Positions 17,238 through 26,721 are shown, counted from the stretch's first letter. The stretch is 64,000 nucleotides of DNA from an uncultured Caldilineaceae bacterium (GCA_951813625.1 CATOTS010000011.1:62001-126000), one strand, 5' to 3'. Notes: generated by a model not told the origin, from the letters alone. A program made the numbers and translations.

Positions 17238-18941
17238 ATGACTGAACAGGCAAACGCAAACCCGAACCGGCTGGCGACGATCCGCCGCCTATACCTCTAT
17301 CTGATCGCGTTCATCAGCCTGGTCGCGGGGCTGTCGGCAACCTATGGACTTATCGAAGTTCTCGTGCGACTCTGGCTGACGCCGGATACGCTGCTGGACG
17401 TCAACCCGTCCGGTTTTGCGCGCAACGCTATCGCGCGCCAGGGCGGGTTGCTGATCGTCAGCCTACCGATCTTCCTGCTCCACTGGCGGTTAATCGGGAG
17501 ACTGGGTGCGCAGCCGGGCGAGTCTGCGGCAGCCCTGCGCAAGCTGTTTCTTTATGCGGTGCTGGCTATCACCGGCTGTGTCGGCGTGCGCGCCCTCTAT
17601 CTGCTCATCGAGGGCAGCCTGGAGATTTTGCTGGGCTATCCTTTGCCGGAAAGGGTCGCGCAGCCCGGCCGCTGGCAGGCGCAGTTCTTCCACGCGGGGG
17701 TACATGCAGCGCTGTTTCTCACATTCGTGCGGCTGCTGCGGGCCGACGGCGACCTGGGACTCGAAGGCGGCTGGGCGGGCAATTGGCGACGGCTCTTTCA
17801 GCTGCTCGCCGGCCTCCTGGGGTTGAGCCTGCTCATCACCGGCGCCGCCGACGCGCTGAATCTCGTCTGGCGCTTTCTGCTGCAATCGTTTGGCGAGACG
17901 AATCTGGCAACGGTGGGGGTTGCCTGGTGGGAGCGCGGTCTGGCCGGTTCGTTGGCCGCTCTTCTGGTGGGCGGGCTGGTCTGGCGGCTGAACAATCTCT
18001 ACTGGGACAGTCTGTTGGCGATGCAGCCGCCGGAAGGGCGCATGGCGCTGCGGCGCCTCTACCTCTATGCCTCCACCGTCCTGTCGGCGGCCGTCACATT
18101 GATACCCGTTGCAATGCTCCTGAGACTCGCTGTCCTCGTTATCCTCGGCGAGGTCGACACAGACTATGTCAACATCGATGATCTCACCACGCCGCTCGGT
18201 CTGTTGCCGGTCGGGGCCCTGGCCTGGCGCTGGCATTGGATTCAGGTCCTCACCGAGGCGGAGCGCTACGGCGACACGCGCGAGAGCGAGTTCGTGCGGC
18301 GGCTCTACTACTACGCGGTGGCCGCGACCGGGCTATTGCTCCTCTGGATCGGGTTGGTCGATCTGCTAAGCGCGCTGCTGGACTACCTCTTCATTGGCGG
18401 AGAGTCGGTCGAAAAGGGCTTTCGCGCGTACCAGCTCTCTTCCGGGCTGAGTCTGATCGCGGTCGGCGCGCCGGTCTGGTCGCTGCACTGGCGCACGTCG
18501 CAGCGCACGGCCCTGCGGGACAACGAGACCGGCCGCGCCGAGCGGGCGTCCTGGCCGCGGCGCCTCTACCTGTACGGCATCGCGTTGGTGGGCGCACTGC
18601 TGATACTGTTCGAGCTGGCGGTCGTCGTTTACCGTGTGCTGCTGTGGGCATTGGGCGATCCCCAGGCAGACGTTTTGGGCGTCGAAACGCAGGGCGGGCT
18701 GGTGCGCGCGGTAACCGCGACCGCCTTCTGGGCGGTCCATCTGCTCGCCATCCGCACCGACAGCCGGATGGTGGATGAATCGCCCGAGACCGAGGCGCCA
18801 GATGCCGAGCGGGAACCGGTGGACGCGCCGAGCCGCCGCGCGGAACTGCTCGCCCGCATCGAAAACCTGGAGTCGGAGTTGACCGCGTTGCGGGCTGAGC
18901 TTGCCGGGTTGGATGATGAGGTACGAGAAGTGAGTGAATAG
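17238..18941 (+). CDS. DUF5671-type repeated membrane protein
   Basis: The 567-residue protein consists of about five copies of a 100-110-residue unit. Each unit begins with a variant of RRLYLY (IRRLYLYLIAF, LRKLFLYAVLA, LRRLYLYASTV, VRRLYYYAVAA, PRRLYLYGIAL), followed by membrane helices and an SLHWR-like segment. This is the DUF5671 pattern. The C-terminal 35 residues (RRAELLARIENLESELTALRAEL) are a coiled coil. It has at least ten transmembrane helices. The function is unknown; the coiled coil suggests oligomerisation or a partner. Confidence 0.8.
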   Translation: MTEQANANPNRLATIRRLYLYLIAFISLVAGLSATYGLIEVLVRLWLTPDTLLDVNPSGFARNAIARQGGLLIVSLPIFLLHWRLIGRLGAQPGESAAALRKLFLYAVLAITGCVGVRALYLLIEGSLEILLGYPLPERVAQPGRWQAQFFHAGVHAALFLTFVRLLRADGDLGLEGGWAGNWRRLFQLLAGLLGLSLLITGAADALNLVWRFLLQSFGETNLATVGVAWWERGLAGSLAALLVGGLVWRLNNLYWDSLLAMQPPEGRMALRRLYLYASTVLSAAVTLIPVAMLLRLAVLVILGEVDTDYVNIDDLTTPLGLLPVGALAWRWHWIQVLTEAERYGDTRESEFVRRLYYYAVAATGLLLLWIGLVDLLSALLDYLFIGGESVEKGFRAYQLSSGLSLIAVGAPVWSLHWRTSQRTALRDNETGRAERASWPRRLYLYGIALVGALLILFELAVVVYRVLLWALGDPQADVLGVETQGGLVRAVTATAFWAVHLLAIRTDSRMVDESPETEAPDAEREPVDAPSRRAELLARIENLESELTALRAELAGLDDEVREVSE

Positions 18942-19068
18942 AAGTGAGTAATGCTTCCCGCGTGCCAATTTGTGGCTACCCTTTTCTCTTTTGAGTTTCC
19001 GTGCTAAGTGAGCGCTAGCTTAGACATATGAAGAGGCAAAAGGTAGTACTCACGTGGAGAACGATTGA

Positions 19069-20808
19069 ATGGTAGACCCTATTCTCTCATTGGCATTTTC
19101 AATGCAGTCAAATCGTGGCGTGTACGCGCTTCTGCTAGGCTCCGGAGTATCCAGGGCGGCGGAGATTCCTACCGGTTGGGAGATTACTCTCGATCTGGTG
19201 CGCAAACTTGCGGAGTCATCTGGCGAAGAGTGGAGGCCTGACCCAGAACGATGGTTTCTGGACAAATTTGGGGAGGCGCCAGACTATTCTCAGCTGCTTG
19301 ACCAGCTCACAAGAACGCCGACCGAGCGGCAGCAACTCTTGCGACCTTATATCGAGTCGAACAAAGAAGAACGCGAGGAAGGCAAGAAGCAGCCGACAGC
19401 AGCCCACCGCGCCATCGCTCAGTTGGCCGCGCGGGGATTCATCAAGGTCATAGTGACGACCAACTTTGACCGCCTGATAGAGTCTGCTTTGGGTGAAGCA
19501 GGCGTCGTGCCGACGGTGATCAGTTCAGTAGATCAAGCCAGAGGCGCCCTCCCTCTTATTCATACGCAGTGTTGCGTGTTCAAGATACACGGGGACTATC
19601 TTGATACACGTATTCTCAACGCCCCTGACGAACTTGACGAATACGACGAAGAGTTCGACGGGCTTCTTGACCGCATATTCGACGAGTTTGGTCTGGTCGT
19701 CTGCGGCTGGTCCGCCGAGTGGGACAATGCTCTGAGCAATGCAATTGAACGTGCTCCGTCCCGCCGTTTCACTACATTTTGGGCGTTGCGCGACGAAGCC
19801 AGCGCTCAGGCAAGAGAACTGATCAATCGGCGAAACGCGCAAGTCATTTCCATAGACGGCGCCGATGAGTTCTTCGGATCTGTTCAGCAGCATGTGGAGG
19901 CGATCGAGGAATTCTCGAAACCGCATCCCCTTTCCACAGAAGCAGCGGTGGCGAGCTTGAAGCGCTACCTTCCGGAGCAAAGATTCCAAATACAACTTGG
20001 CGATCTAATAGACTCAACAGTCGAGCGAGTAAAGAAGGCAATCTCAGGCGCAGAATTTGATGTGGGCAGTCCGATCCCAACCCCGGAATCTGTGACGACG
20101 CGTATTCGTGCTTACGACGCGGCCTGCTCAACTATGATGACAATAGGAGTGGTGGGAGGGCGCTGGGCAGAACAGGAGCACATCAGGACCTGGAAACGGG
20201 CTCTCAAGCATTTGTGTACAGTGCCCCATATCGGAGGAAATGTAATGTGGCTTGATATGCGCCTCTACCCAGGTGCTCTCCTGTTTTACGCACTGGGACT
20301 TGGAGCCGTCGAGTCGGAGCGGCTCGCCTTTCTCGGCCAGTTATTTTCTACCGTAGTTCAAGACGATAGGAACGAGAGTCTGCCCGTTGTGCATTTGCTA
20401 GCACCATTCGTGCTTTTGAATGGTGGACGACTGAAAGGAATCTTAGAAGGTAAAGAGAAACATTATCTGCCTCTCAACGAGTGGATGCTCGATACATTGC
20501 GACAGCATTCTTTAGGAGAAATCCCTGATAAAGAACACTACACAACCAACTTTGTCAAGCTAGAGATACTCATGTCTCTAGGCATGATGTACTTGCATAG
20601 ACCTGGACTGAGGGGGGGCGCTCGTGGAACATTTTGGTATCGAAGCGAGATTAGGAGCAGGTGTCTGCAGGAAATAAGTCAATCCATCAATGACCTCGGC
20701 GATGAGTCACCTTTTGTCAAAACAAGAATCTTCGGCAGGTCCGCGGAGGATTGCATACAACGTATGTCAAATCTTCAACAGTTTATCGCTAATACACCTT
20801 TCTTTTGA
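19069..20808 (+). CDS. SIR2-like domain protein, probable NAD-consuming defence effector
   Basis: The 579-residue protein begins with LLLGSGVSRAAEIPTGWEI, the NAD-binding loop of SIR2-like domains. VTTNFDRLIE (Asn near 131), FKIHGDYLD (His near 173) and VVCGWSAEWD follow, so both presumed catalytic residues are kept. The C-terminal 300 residues match nothing I recognise and may sense the trigger. Stand-alone SIR2-like proteins of this shape often act in antiphage defence by depleting NAD. GGAG lies about 9 nt before the ATG. Base composition is clearly lower in GC than the neighbours and codon use includes AGA, ATA and TTA, pointing to horizontal acquisition. No clear partner gene adjoins it. 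Confidence 0.8.
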   Translation: MVDPILSLAFSMQSNRGVYALLLGSGVSRAAEIPTGWEITLDLVRKLAESSGEEWRPDPERWFLDKFGEAPDYSQLLDQLTRTPTERQQLLRPYIESNKEEREEGKKQPTAAHRAIAQLAARGFIKVIVTTNFDRLIESALGEAGVVPTVISSVDQARGALPLIHTQCCVFKIHGDYLDTRILNAPDELDEYDEEFDGLLDRIFDEFGLVVCGWSAEWDNALSNAIERAPSRRFTTFWALRDEASAQARELINRRNAQVISIDGADEFFGSVQQHVEAIEEFSKPHPLSTEAAVASLKRYLPEQRFQIQLGDLIDSTVERVKKAISGAEFDVGSPIPTPESVTTRIRAYDAACSTMMTIGVVGGRWAEQEHIRTWKRALKHLCTVPHIGGNVMWLDMRLYPGALLFYALGLGAVESERLAFLGQLFSTVVQDDRNESLPVVHLLAPFVLLNGGRLKGILEGKEKHYLPLNEWMLDTLRQHSLGEIPDKEHYTTNFVKLEILMSLGMMYLHRPGLRGGARGTFWYRSEIRSRCLQEISQSINDLGDESPFVKTRIFGRSAEDCIQRMSNLQQFIANTPFF

Positions 20809-20887
20809 ATTTGACTTGGGTAGCGACTGCAATTGTAATGAGATGGTCACGAGATTCACTGAAACCAAGAATGCCGACGAGACGGAA

Positions 20888-20907
20888 CCGGTCAGTTCGC
20901 TGACCGG
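20888..20907 (+). terminator. Perfect 8-bp hairpin with a TTCG loop downstream of the SIR2 gene
   Basis: CCGGTCAG-TTCG-CTGACCGG is a perfect inverted repeat closing a UUCG tetraloop, 80 nt after the SIR2 stop. No T-run follows, so it may be a factor-assisted terminator or an mRNA 3' stabiliser rather than a classical intrinsic terminator. Confidence 0.5.
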
Positions 20908-21036
20908 ACAGATTGACTAAGGGTGACTCCCGAGACCTGGACCACGAGCAAGAAGAAAGCCTGAACGTACGAAGTAGGCAAGCTCTTTGTGGCTTATGGG
21001 GTTCGAAAAAGCCACCGACTTCAGATGCTTTAGGGG

Positions 21037-21633
21037 CTAATGCACGTCCAGAATATCCGCAACGGGCAGGCCGAGTTCGGGTAGTTGGGGTGAAGTAACC
21101 GTGTCCCCGCGCAAATATATGCCGCTTTCCACGTAGACTTCGCCCGCCAGGTTCAGTACCGTTACCGACGCCTGCTCAGGATCGACAATCCAGTATTCCT
21201 GGATCCCCGCGCGCGCGTACTCAAGCCGTTTCGTCACCAGGTCCCGCTCGCGGTCTTCGCGGCTTTCGCTGACGATTTCGATGGCCAGGTCGGCGCCGTC
21301 CCAGTATTTCTCTTGGCGCAGGCCGCTGCTGCGATCGCGCAGTAAAACGATGTCCGGTTCGCGGTACTTCTGGTCCCACAACCGCAGTCGCATTCCGGCC
21401 GGGCGTATCGCGCCGCCAATCTGTTTTACGTGCGAGTACAGTGCGTGGATTATAGTCCCCAGGATGCCCTGGTGCAGGTCCGTGGGCGGGTCATGCACCT
21501 CCACAAACCCGCTATCGAATTCAACCCGGCGGTTGGTGTCCAACGCCAGGTATTCCTGCTCGCTCCACGCGCCCTGGTATGGAAACAGCGTCGCGATGCG
21601 CCAAACCGGTGTGCCAGTCTCAGAAGTGCCCAT
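21037..21633 (-). CDS. Uma2-family (DUF820) putative PD-(D/E)XK endonuclease
   Basis: The 198-residue protein has the Uma2 pattern: WSEQEYLALDTNRRVEFDSGFVEVHDPP, then YREPDIVLLRD (Asp), and DLAIEIVSESREDRERDLVTKRLEYARAGIQEYWIVDPE with the Glu and Lys of the nuclease core. Uma2 proteins are abundant in cyanobacteria and Chloroflexota, and their cellular target is unknown. The gene lies between the SIR2 gene and MeaB and is the last of a minus-strand run. Confidence 0.9.
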   Translation of the reverse strand: MGTSETGTPVWRIATLFPYQGAWSEQEYLALDTNRRVEFDSGFVEVHDPPTDLHQGILGTIIHALYSHVKQIGGAIRPAGMRLRLWDQKYREPDIVLLRDRSSGLRQEKYWDGADLAIEIVSESREDRERDLVTKRLEYARAGIQEYWIVDPEQASVTVLNLAGEVYVESGIYLRGDTVTSPQLPELGLPVADILDVH

Positions 21634-21658
21634 GGTGCACGGTCCCGGTGTATCCCGT

Positions 21659-22681
21659 TCAATCCGCGAATCGCTTCACGACGTCTGCCGCCGCGCTGTA
21701 CGGATCAACCTCCCGCCTCAACATCCGCCCCACCAGCTCTTGCCGCTGCGCCGGGGAGAGCGTTCTTTCCAGCCGCGCCCGCAGCTCGGCCTCGACTAGG
21801 CTCTGCAGCATCCGCGCAAGGCGCGTCCGCTCGCGGTCGGCCAGTGCACCGCTCTCCTGCAGCCATGCTCTGTGCTCTTCCAGCGCGTCGCGCAGGCGCG
21901 CAACACCGCCGCCGCTGACCGCGACCGTCTTCAACACCGGGATCGACCAGCCTTGCCCACTTTCATCTGAGACCGCCGCACGCGCGTCCATCAATTCTCC
22001 ATGATGGAGAATGGTCTGCGCCGCCCCGCCGCCCGTCTCCAACATCATCTCCAGCGCGGCGACCGCGCGGTCGGCGCCCTTGCGGTCCGCCTTGTTGACC
22101 GCGAAAACGTCGGCAATCTCCAGCAGCCCCGCCTTGATCGCCTGGACCTCGTCGCCCATGCCCGGCGCCTCTACTACCACAACCGTGTCGGCGACCGCCG
22201 CGATCTCGACCTCGGCCTGGCCCGCGCCCACCGTCTCGACCAGGATGCGGTCAAAGCCGGCCGCGTCGAGCAGCAGCAGCGCCTCCGCGCTGGCCTTGGC
22301 CAGCCCGCCCGCGCCGCTGCGCGTCGCCATCGAGCGGATGAAGACACCCTCGTCGCCGCTGTGCCCGGTCATGCGCACCCGGTCCCCCAGCAGCGCACCG
22401 CCGCTGAGAGGGCTGGTCGGGTCGACAGCCAGCACGCCGACGGTCAGCCCGGACTCGCGGTAGTTATCGGCCAGCGCCGAGACCAGCGTCGACTTGCCCG
22501 TGCCCGGCGCGCCCGTGATGCCCACCAGGTGCGCCTTGCCCTTGTGCGCAAAGGCGGCCTGCACGATGCGGGCGGCATCCTCCGCTTCGTCCTCGACGCG
22601 GCTGATCGCGCGCGCTAGCGCAAGCCGCTCCCCATTCAGCAGGCCGTCGATCAACTGGCGGGTGGGAATCCGTTTGGGCAT
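21659..22681 (-). CDS. meaB: Methylmalonyl-CoA mutase-associated GTPase MeaB
   Basis: The 340-residue G3E GTPase has the P-loop GITGAPGTGKSTLVSAL near residue 55, VLAVDPTSPLSGGALLGDRVRM, the ETVGAGQAEVEI switch region and the guanine-specifying VNKAD. MeaB protects and reloads the B12-dependent methylmalonyl-CoA mutase. The next gene upstream encodes a B12-binding domain of that mutase, so the pair belongs together. The catalytic mutase subunit itself is not in the window. Confidence 0.95.
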   Translation of the reverse strand: MPKRIPTRQLIDGLLNGERLALARAISRVEDEAEDAARIVQAAFAHKGKAHLVGITGAPGTGKSTLVSALADNYRESGLTVGVLAVDPTSPLSGGALLGDRVRMTGHSGDEGVFIRSMATRSGAGGLAKASAEALLLLDAAGFDRILVETVGAGQAEVEIAAVADTVVVVEAPGMGDEVQAIKAGLLEIADVFAVNKADRKGADRAVAALEMMLETGGGAAQTILHHGELMDARAAVSDESGQGWSIPVLKTVAVSGGGVARLRDALEEHRAWLQESGALADRERTRLARMLQSLVEAELRARLERTLSPAQRQELVGRMLRREVDPYSAAADVVKRFAD

Positions 22682-22762
22682 TGGTTGACTGCGGTTTTCG
22701 TTTATTGATTGTGGGCTGGCAGCGAAATTCCGCGTAAGAGCACGATGGAAGACGGCGGGAAC

Positions 22763-23170
22763 CTAGCCGCTGAAAGCATCCTGAATGAAGGCGATAATCT
22801 CGGCGGTAGAGGTGCCCGGGCCGAAGACGGCGTGGACGCCGGCGGCTTTGAGCTGGGCGGCATCCTCGTCGGGGATGATGCCGCCCACCAGCACCAGCGC
22901 ATCCTCCTGGCCCTGGGCGTGGAGCAGTTCGATGACTTTGGGACAGAGCGTCATGTGCGCGCCGCTCAGGATCGACAGGCCGACGACGTCAACATCCTCC
23001 TGCAGCGCGGCCTCGGCGATCATCTGCGGCGTTTGGCGGATGCCGGTGTAGATCACCTCGAATCCGGCATCGCGCAGCGCCCTGGCGATCACCTTGGCGC
23101 CGCGGTCGTGGCCGTCCAGGCCCGGCTTGGCGATCAGAACGCGTATCCGGTTGCGGTTCACCTGAGTCAT
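22763..23170 (-). CDS. Cobalamin-binding (C-terminal/small) subunit of methylmalonyl-CoA mutase type
   Basis: The 135-residue protein is a stand-alone B12 domain. D-x-H-x-x-G is present as DGHDRG at residues 19-24, with His21 as the lower cobalt ligand. GLSILSG near residue 65 and VGGIIPDED near 95 are the other B12 loops. This form is the separately encoded mutase B12 subunit seen in archaea and some bacteria. It pairs with MeaB, 81 nt downstream. It should work with a large subunit encoded elsewhere. Confidence 0.93.
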   Translation of the reverse strand: MTQVNRNRIRVLIAKPGLDGHDRGAKVIARALRDAGFEVIYTGIRQTPQMIAEAALQEDVDVVGLSILSGAHMTLCPKVIELLHAQGQEDALVLVGGIIPDEDAAQLKAAGVHAVFGPGTSTAEIIAFIQDAFSG

Positions 23171-23217
23171 GGCAGTGGGCAGTGGGCGGTGGGCGGTGGA
23201 CGGTGGGTAGTGGACGG
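23171..23217. repeat. Degenerate 7-bp-period tract (GGCAGTG/GGCGGTG type)
   Basis: Nearly seven heptamers in a row (GGCAGTG twice, GGCGGTG twice, GACGGTG, GGTAGTG) lie between two divergent genes. Read on the other strand the unit is CCACTGC/CCACCGC, close to the tracts at 7086 and 12505. Confidence 0.85.
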
Positions 23218-23353
23218 AAACGGCACGAACTGCTGCCCTACAGTATGGTAAATCAACCGGAGATTATGTTAAAATACCAGCCGCGCATCGCCAAGGCCGG
23301 TGCGCCTGTTATTCTACTCCGGCCTGGAGGCAGGCCGGGGCGACGGAGGCAGC

Positions 23354-24553
23354 ATGCTTTACCCGCGAACCGAACGCCAGCAGCGCTTTGTTGATATCGC
23401 ATCGGCGCTGGTCCCCGCGCTGCAGGAGCGGGCCGCGCGGCACGACCGCGATGGCTCCTTCCCGCACGAAAACTTCACCGATATTCGGCGGGTCGGACTG
23501 CCCTCCCTGGTGATCCCGGAGGAATACGGCGGCTGGGGCGCCGATCTGCTCGAATCTACGCTGACGATGGAGCGGCTGGCGCAGGGGGACGGCAGCACCG
23601 CGCTCAGCTTCGTCATGCACGTGCAGGTGATGGGCGGCGTGGCCGAGGAGCCGAACGGCTGGCCCCGGCCGCTTTTCGCGCAGGTCTGCCGCGACGCGGT
23701 GGCGCAGGGCGCGCTCATCAACTCGGTCGCCACCGAGCCGAAGCTGGGCAGCCCCAGCCGCGGCGGCATGCCCGAAACCAGCGCCGAACCGGTGACGGAA
23801 AAGGGAGCGGCCGCCTGGCTCATTAACGGCCTCAAGACTTTCGCCAGCCTCAGCCCGGAGATGGACTATTTTATCATCCCGGCGGCGCTGCAGGACGGAA
23901 GCGGCCATATCGCCCGTTTCGTCATCCCGGCCGGCCCCCACTTCGAGATTATCGAGACCTGGGACTCGTTCGGGATGCGCGCGACCGGCAGCCATGACCT
24001 GAAAATCGTAAACGCCCGCGTGACCGATGATCAGATGATCGCACGCGGCGCGCCCAGCCCGCACACGACCGGCAAGGCGCCGGCCAACGCCTGGTTCATC
24101 TGCACGGTCGGCGCGGTCTACCTGGGCGTGGCGCAGGCTGCGCTGGACTTCGCCGCCGATTTCGCGCGCAAGCGCGCGCCGACCGCGCTCGGCAAACCGA
24201 TTGCCGAGCTGGAAGGCATCCGGCGCCGACTCGGCCAGGCCGAGCTGCTGCTGCTCCAGGCCAGGGCGCTCCTCTACAACACGGCGCGCGACTGGGACGA
24301 GATGTCCGGCGCGCGGCGGGATGAACTCTCCCCTGCTGTAATTGCCACCAAGTACACTGTCACCAACAACGCGATCGAGGCGGTTGACCACGCCGTCCGG
24401 GTTGTGGGCGGCGCCTCGATGGCCCGCAGCCTGCCGTTGGAACGCTACCTGCGCGACGTCCGCCCCGGCCTCTTCCACCCGCTGAACGACGACCAGGCGC
24501 TGCTCATCTTCGGGCAGAACGCGCTCAAGAGGGTCCAATCCGCCGCCGACTAG
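23354..24553 (+). CDS. Acyl-CoA dehydrogenase family protein
   Basis: The 399-residue flavoprotein has the family layout: an N-terminal helical domain (PSLVIPEEYGGWGADLLESTLTMERLAQGDGSTAL), a middle b-domain with NSVATEPKLGSPSRG and WLINGLKTFASLSPEMDYF, and a C-terminal helical domain ending in HAVRVVGGASMARSLPLERYLRDVRPGLFHP. The ATG at 23354 is preceded by an ideal GGAGG 6 nt away, so it is preferred over an in-frame start at 23300. It oxidises an acyl-CoA, or a related substrate, with transfer to ETF. The substrate is unknown. Confidence 0.93.
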   Translation: MLYPRTERQQRFVDIASALVPALQERAARHDRDGSFPHENFTDIRRVGLPSLVIPEEYGGWGADLLESTLTMERLAQGDGSTALSFVMHVQVMGGVAEEPNGWPRPLFAQVCRDAVAQGALINSVATEPKLGSPSRGGMPETSAEPVTEKGAAAWLINGLKTFASLSPEMDYFIIPAALQDGSGHIARFVIPAGPHFEIIETWDSFGMRATGSHDLKIVNARVTDDQMIARGAPSPHTTGKAPANAWFICTVGAVYLGVAQAALDFAADFARKRAPTALGKPIAELEGIRRRLGQAELLLLQARALLYNTARDWDEMSGARRDELSPAVIATKYTVTNNAIEAVDHAVRVVGGASMARSLPLERYLRDVRPGLFHPLNDDQALLIFGQNALKRVQSAAD

Positions 24554-24578
24554 AGCTGAAATCTCAATAGGGACTGAC

Positions 24579-25265
24579 ATGAACGCAGAGAACCCCCCCG
24601 ATGCTCTGCCAACGCCCGATCAGCCGCCGCCGATGCCGCTGGCCGCTGCGCTGCGGTTGATCGGTCTCGGTTTCCTGCTGGGCGCGATACTGGCCGGGGT
24701 CGTAATGTGGCTCCTGCGGCGGCCGGAACAGCCGCCCATTGTGCTGCATCCTCCGCCAACCGCCGAACCCACGCCGACTCCGATTCCCACGGCGACCCCC
24801 GGCCCCGTGTTCGTATTCGTCAGCGGCGGCGTGCGCAATCCCGGCATGTTTGAGTTGCCGCCCGGCGCGCGCGTTGGCGATGCGCTGGCCAAAGCGGGCG
24901 GACTCGTGGAGGAGGCGGACCCGGCGCTGGTGAACCAGGCCGAGCTGGTCTTCGACGGGGCCCAGATCCATGTGCCCCTGCCGCTGGCGTCGGACGGCGC
25001 AGATGCCTCGCCCAATCTCCAGCAGCCCGCTGCCGGACTCTCGAGCGAGGCCCCGCCGGCCGCAAGTGCTTCCGCCGGTGGGTTGATCAACGTCAACACG
25101 GCTTCAGCGGAGGAACTCACTGCACTTCCCGGCGTCGGCCCCAGCAGAGCGGCCGCAATCATCGCCGAACGGCCCTATGCAGCAATCGAGGATTTGGAGC
25201 GGGTCTCCGGCATCGGGCCCAGCGCGGTGGCGACGCTCACGCCCCTGGTGAAGGTCAGCGACTAA
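24579..25265 (+). CDS. comEA: ComEA-like competence protein (SLBB plus helix-hairpin-helix)
   Basis: The 228-residue protein has one membrane helix (LIGLGFLLGAILAGVVMWLL), a proline/threonine-rich spacer, an SLBB domain (VFVSGGVRNPGMFELPPGARVGDALAKAGG) and a C-terminal double helix-hairpin-helix. The last part contains INVNTASAEELTALPGVG and RVSGIGPSAVATL. ComEA binds double-stranded DNA on the cell surface during transformation and type IV pilus-driven uptake. Its 3' end overlaps the converging flavin monooxygenase gene by 11 bp. Confidence 0.93.
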   Translation: MNAENPPDALPTPDQPPPMPLAAALRLIGLGFLLGAILAGVVMWLLRRPEQPPIVLHPPPTAEPTPTPIPTATPGPVFVFVSGGVRNPGMFELPPGARVGDALAKAGGLVEEADPALVNQAELVFDGAQIHVPLPLASDGADASPNLQQPAAGLSSEAPPAASASAGGLINVNTASAEELTALPGVGPSRAAAIIAERPYAAIEDLERVSGIGPSAVATLTPLVKVSD

Positions 25266-26640
25266 GTGCAGCCGGCCGCGATCGCGATCCGCCGCCGACT
25301 GCCGCTTTCGCCATATCCCAAAGAATGGGGATGGCGAGGCCGGGGCGAAAAAGCGAGACCGGTGGACTGACCAGATGGGCCACGTTGAAGAAAGTGAGGC
25401 AGACATCCTTGCGCTGGATGCGATCCAAAACATGCTCCAGGTACAGGTGCATGAAGCGATCGAAGAGGGTGGCGTCGCCGGCCGCGCGACCGGCCCAGCG
25501 GAAGTCGTCGCTGGTGGCGAGTTGCCACGGCGTTTGCAGCATCTTCGCCAGCTTCTTCTGGAAGGCCAGCCCCAGCTCCGCCGAGCCCGAATCGCGCAGG
25601 ACGCCGTCGAGCACCTCCGCTGAGAGCGCGCTTACGGTCATGCCCTGTGCGTAGACCGGATTGAAGGCGCAGACAGAGTCGCCCAGCGCGATCAGCCCCT
25701 GCGGCCAGCGCTTCAGGCCCTCAAAATGACGCCAGTGGTTCTCGGTGCGCCGGTAGCCGATGATGCCGCTGAGCGGTTGCGCCGCGCTGATCGCTTCCCA
25801 GACTTGCGGGCCGATCAGATTGCGGGCAAATTCTTCAAATCCGGCCTCGTCGGTCGGCGGGTGATTGCCGGCGTAGCCGACCAGCGTCACAACCCAACGA
25901 TTGTCCTCAACCGGCTGGACCACGGCGCCGCCGCTGATGTCGGGGAAGCGGGTGCCGAGCAGCACCATCTTCCATTCCGCCTGCCAGCCCGCGGGAATCC
26001 TGTACCAGCGCGTCGTGTAGCCCACGTCGGCGTTGACCGTCGACTCCCGGGGCTCCGGGTAGCCGAACTCTGCCAGCCACTCCGGCAGGCGCGAGGCGCG
26101 TCCGCAGGCATCGACGACGAGATCGGCATGCAGTGTAACCGAATCGCCGTTTGCGGCGCAGACCGCGCCGGTAATGCGGCTGTTGTCGCTGTTGGCGCAG
26201 AGTCTGGTGACCCGGTGGCCGTTGCGAAAGTGGATATTGGCGCGGCGGCGCAGATGTTCGCGCACCTGCCGTTCGAGCAGATCGCGGCTCACACTGAAAC
26301 CGAGCAGGTCGAGGTTGAAACGCGGCAGCCAGCCGCCGGCAGCCAGGACGGCCGTTTCTTGCAGCCAGTTGAGCGGCGGCGCGCCGAGGGCAAGCAACTC
26401 CTCCTCCAGCCCTGGGAACTGTCTTCGCAGGATCTCCACACCCCGCAGCAGGAGCACATGTACATGCCGCGACTGGGGCACGCCGGGCCGCCACTCGTCT
26501 TTGCCGCCGTCGTCCCGTTCGACGACGGTAACCCGCTCAAAATGGTCGGACAGCACATTGGCGGCGAACAGTCCGGCCATGCCGCCGCCGAGGACGACGG
26601 CGGTTCTTCGCGGTTGGTTCTCCGACTCGAATAGCCCCAT
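25255..26640 (-). CDS. FAD-dependent monooxygenase/oxidoreductase
   Basis: The 461-residue protein begins TAVVLGGGMAGLFAANVLSDHFERVTVVERD, the GxGxxG Rossmann motif with the terminal acidic residue. DLVVDACGRASRLPEW and GLIALGDSVCAFNPVYAQGMTVSAL, the second and third FAD motifs of the PHBH/UbiH class, follow. It hydroxylates or oxidises a small organic substrate using NAD(P)H. The C-terminus has a basic R-S-R tail. The 3' end overlaps comEA by 11 bp in convergent orientation. Confidence 0.9.
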   Translation of the reverse strand: MGLFESENQPRRTAVVLGGGMAGLFAANVLSDHFERVTVVERDDGGKDEWRPGVPQSRHVHVLLLRGVEILRRQFPGLEEELLALGAPPLNWLQETAVLAAGGWLPRFNLDLLGFSVSRDLLERQVREHLRRRANIHFRNGHRVTRLCANSDNSRITGAVCAANGDSVTLHADLVVDACGRASRLPEWLAEFGYPEPRESTVNADVGYTTRWYRIPAGWQAEWKMVLLGTRFPDISGGAVVQPVEDNRWVVTLVGYAGNHPPTDEAGFEEFARNLIGPQVWEAISAAQPLSGIIGYRRTENHWRHFEGLKRWPQGLIALGDSVCAFNPVYAQGMTVSALSAEVLDGVLRDSGSAELGLAFQKKLAKMLQTPWQLATSDDFRWAGRAAGDATLFDRFMHLYLEHVLDRIQRKDVCLTFFNVAHLVSPPVSLFRPGLAIPILWDMAKAAVGGGSRSRPAALSR

Positions 26641-26721
26641 TGCTATCTCCCTCCCGATTTGCAGCGATTCTTCGACCCATTACTTCCCAATCTGCGAGGC
26701 GCGCCATGGACTCGCAGCAGC

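Noticed and set aside
20690-21098. Small frames after the SIR2 gene
   Set aside because: They overlap the SIR2 3' end or the Uma2 gene and carry no recognisable domain or ribosome site.
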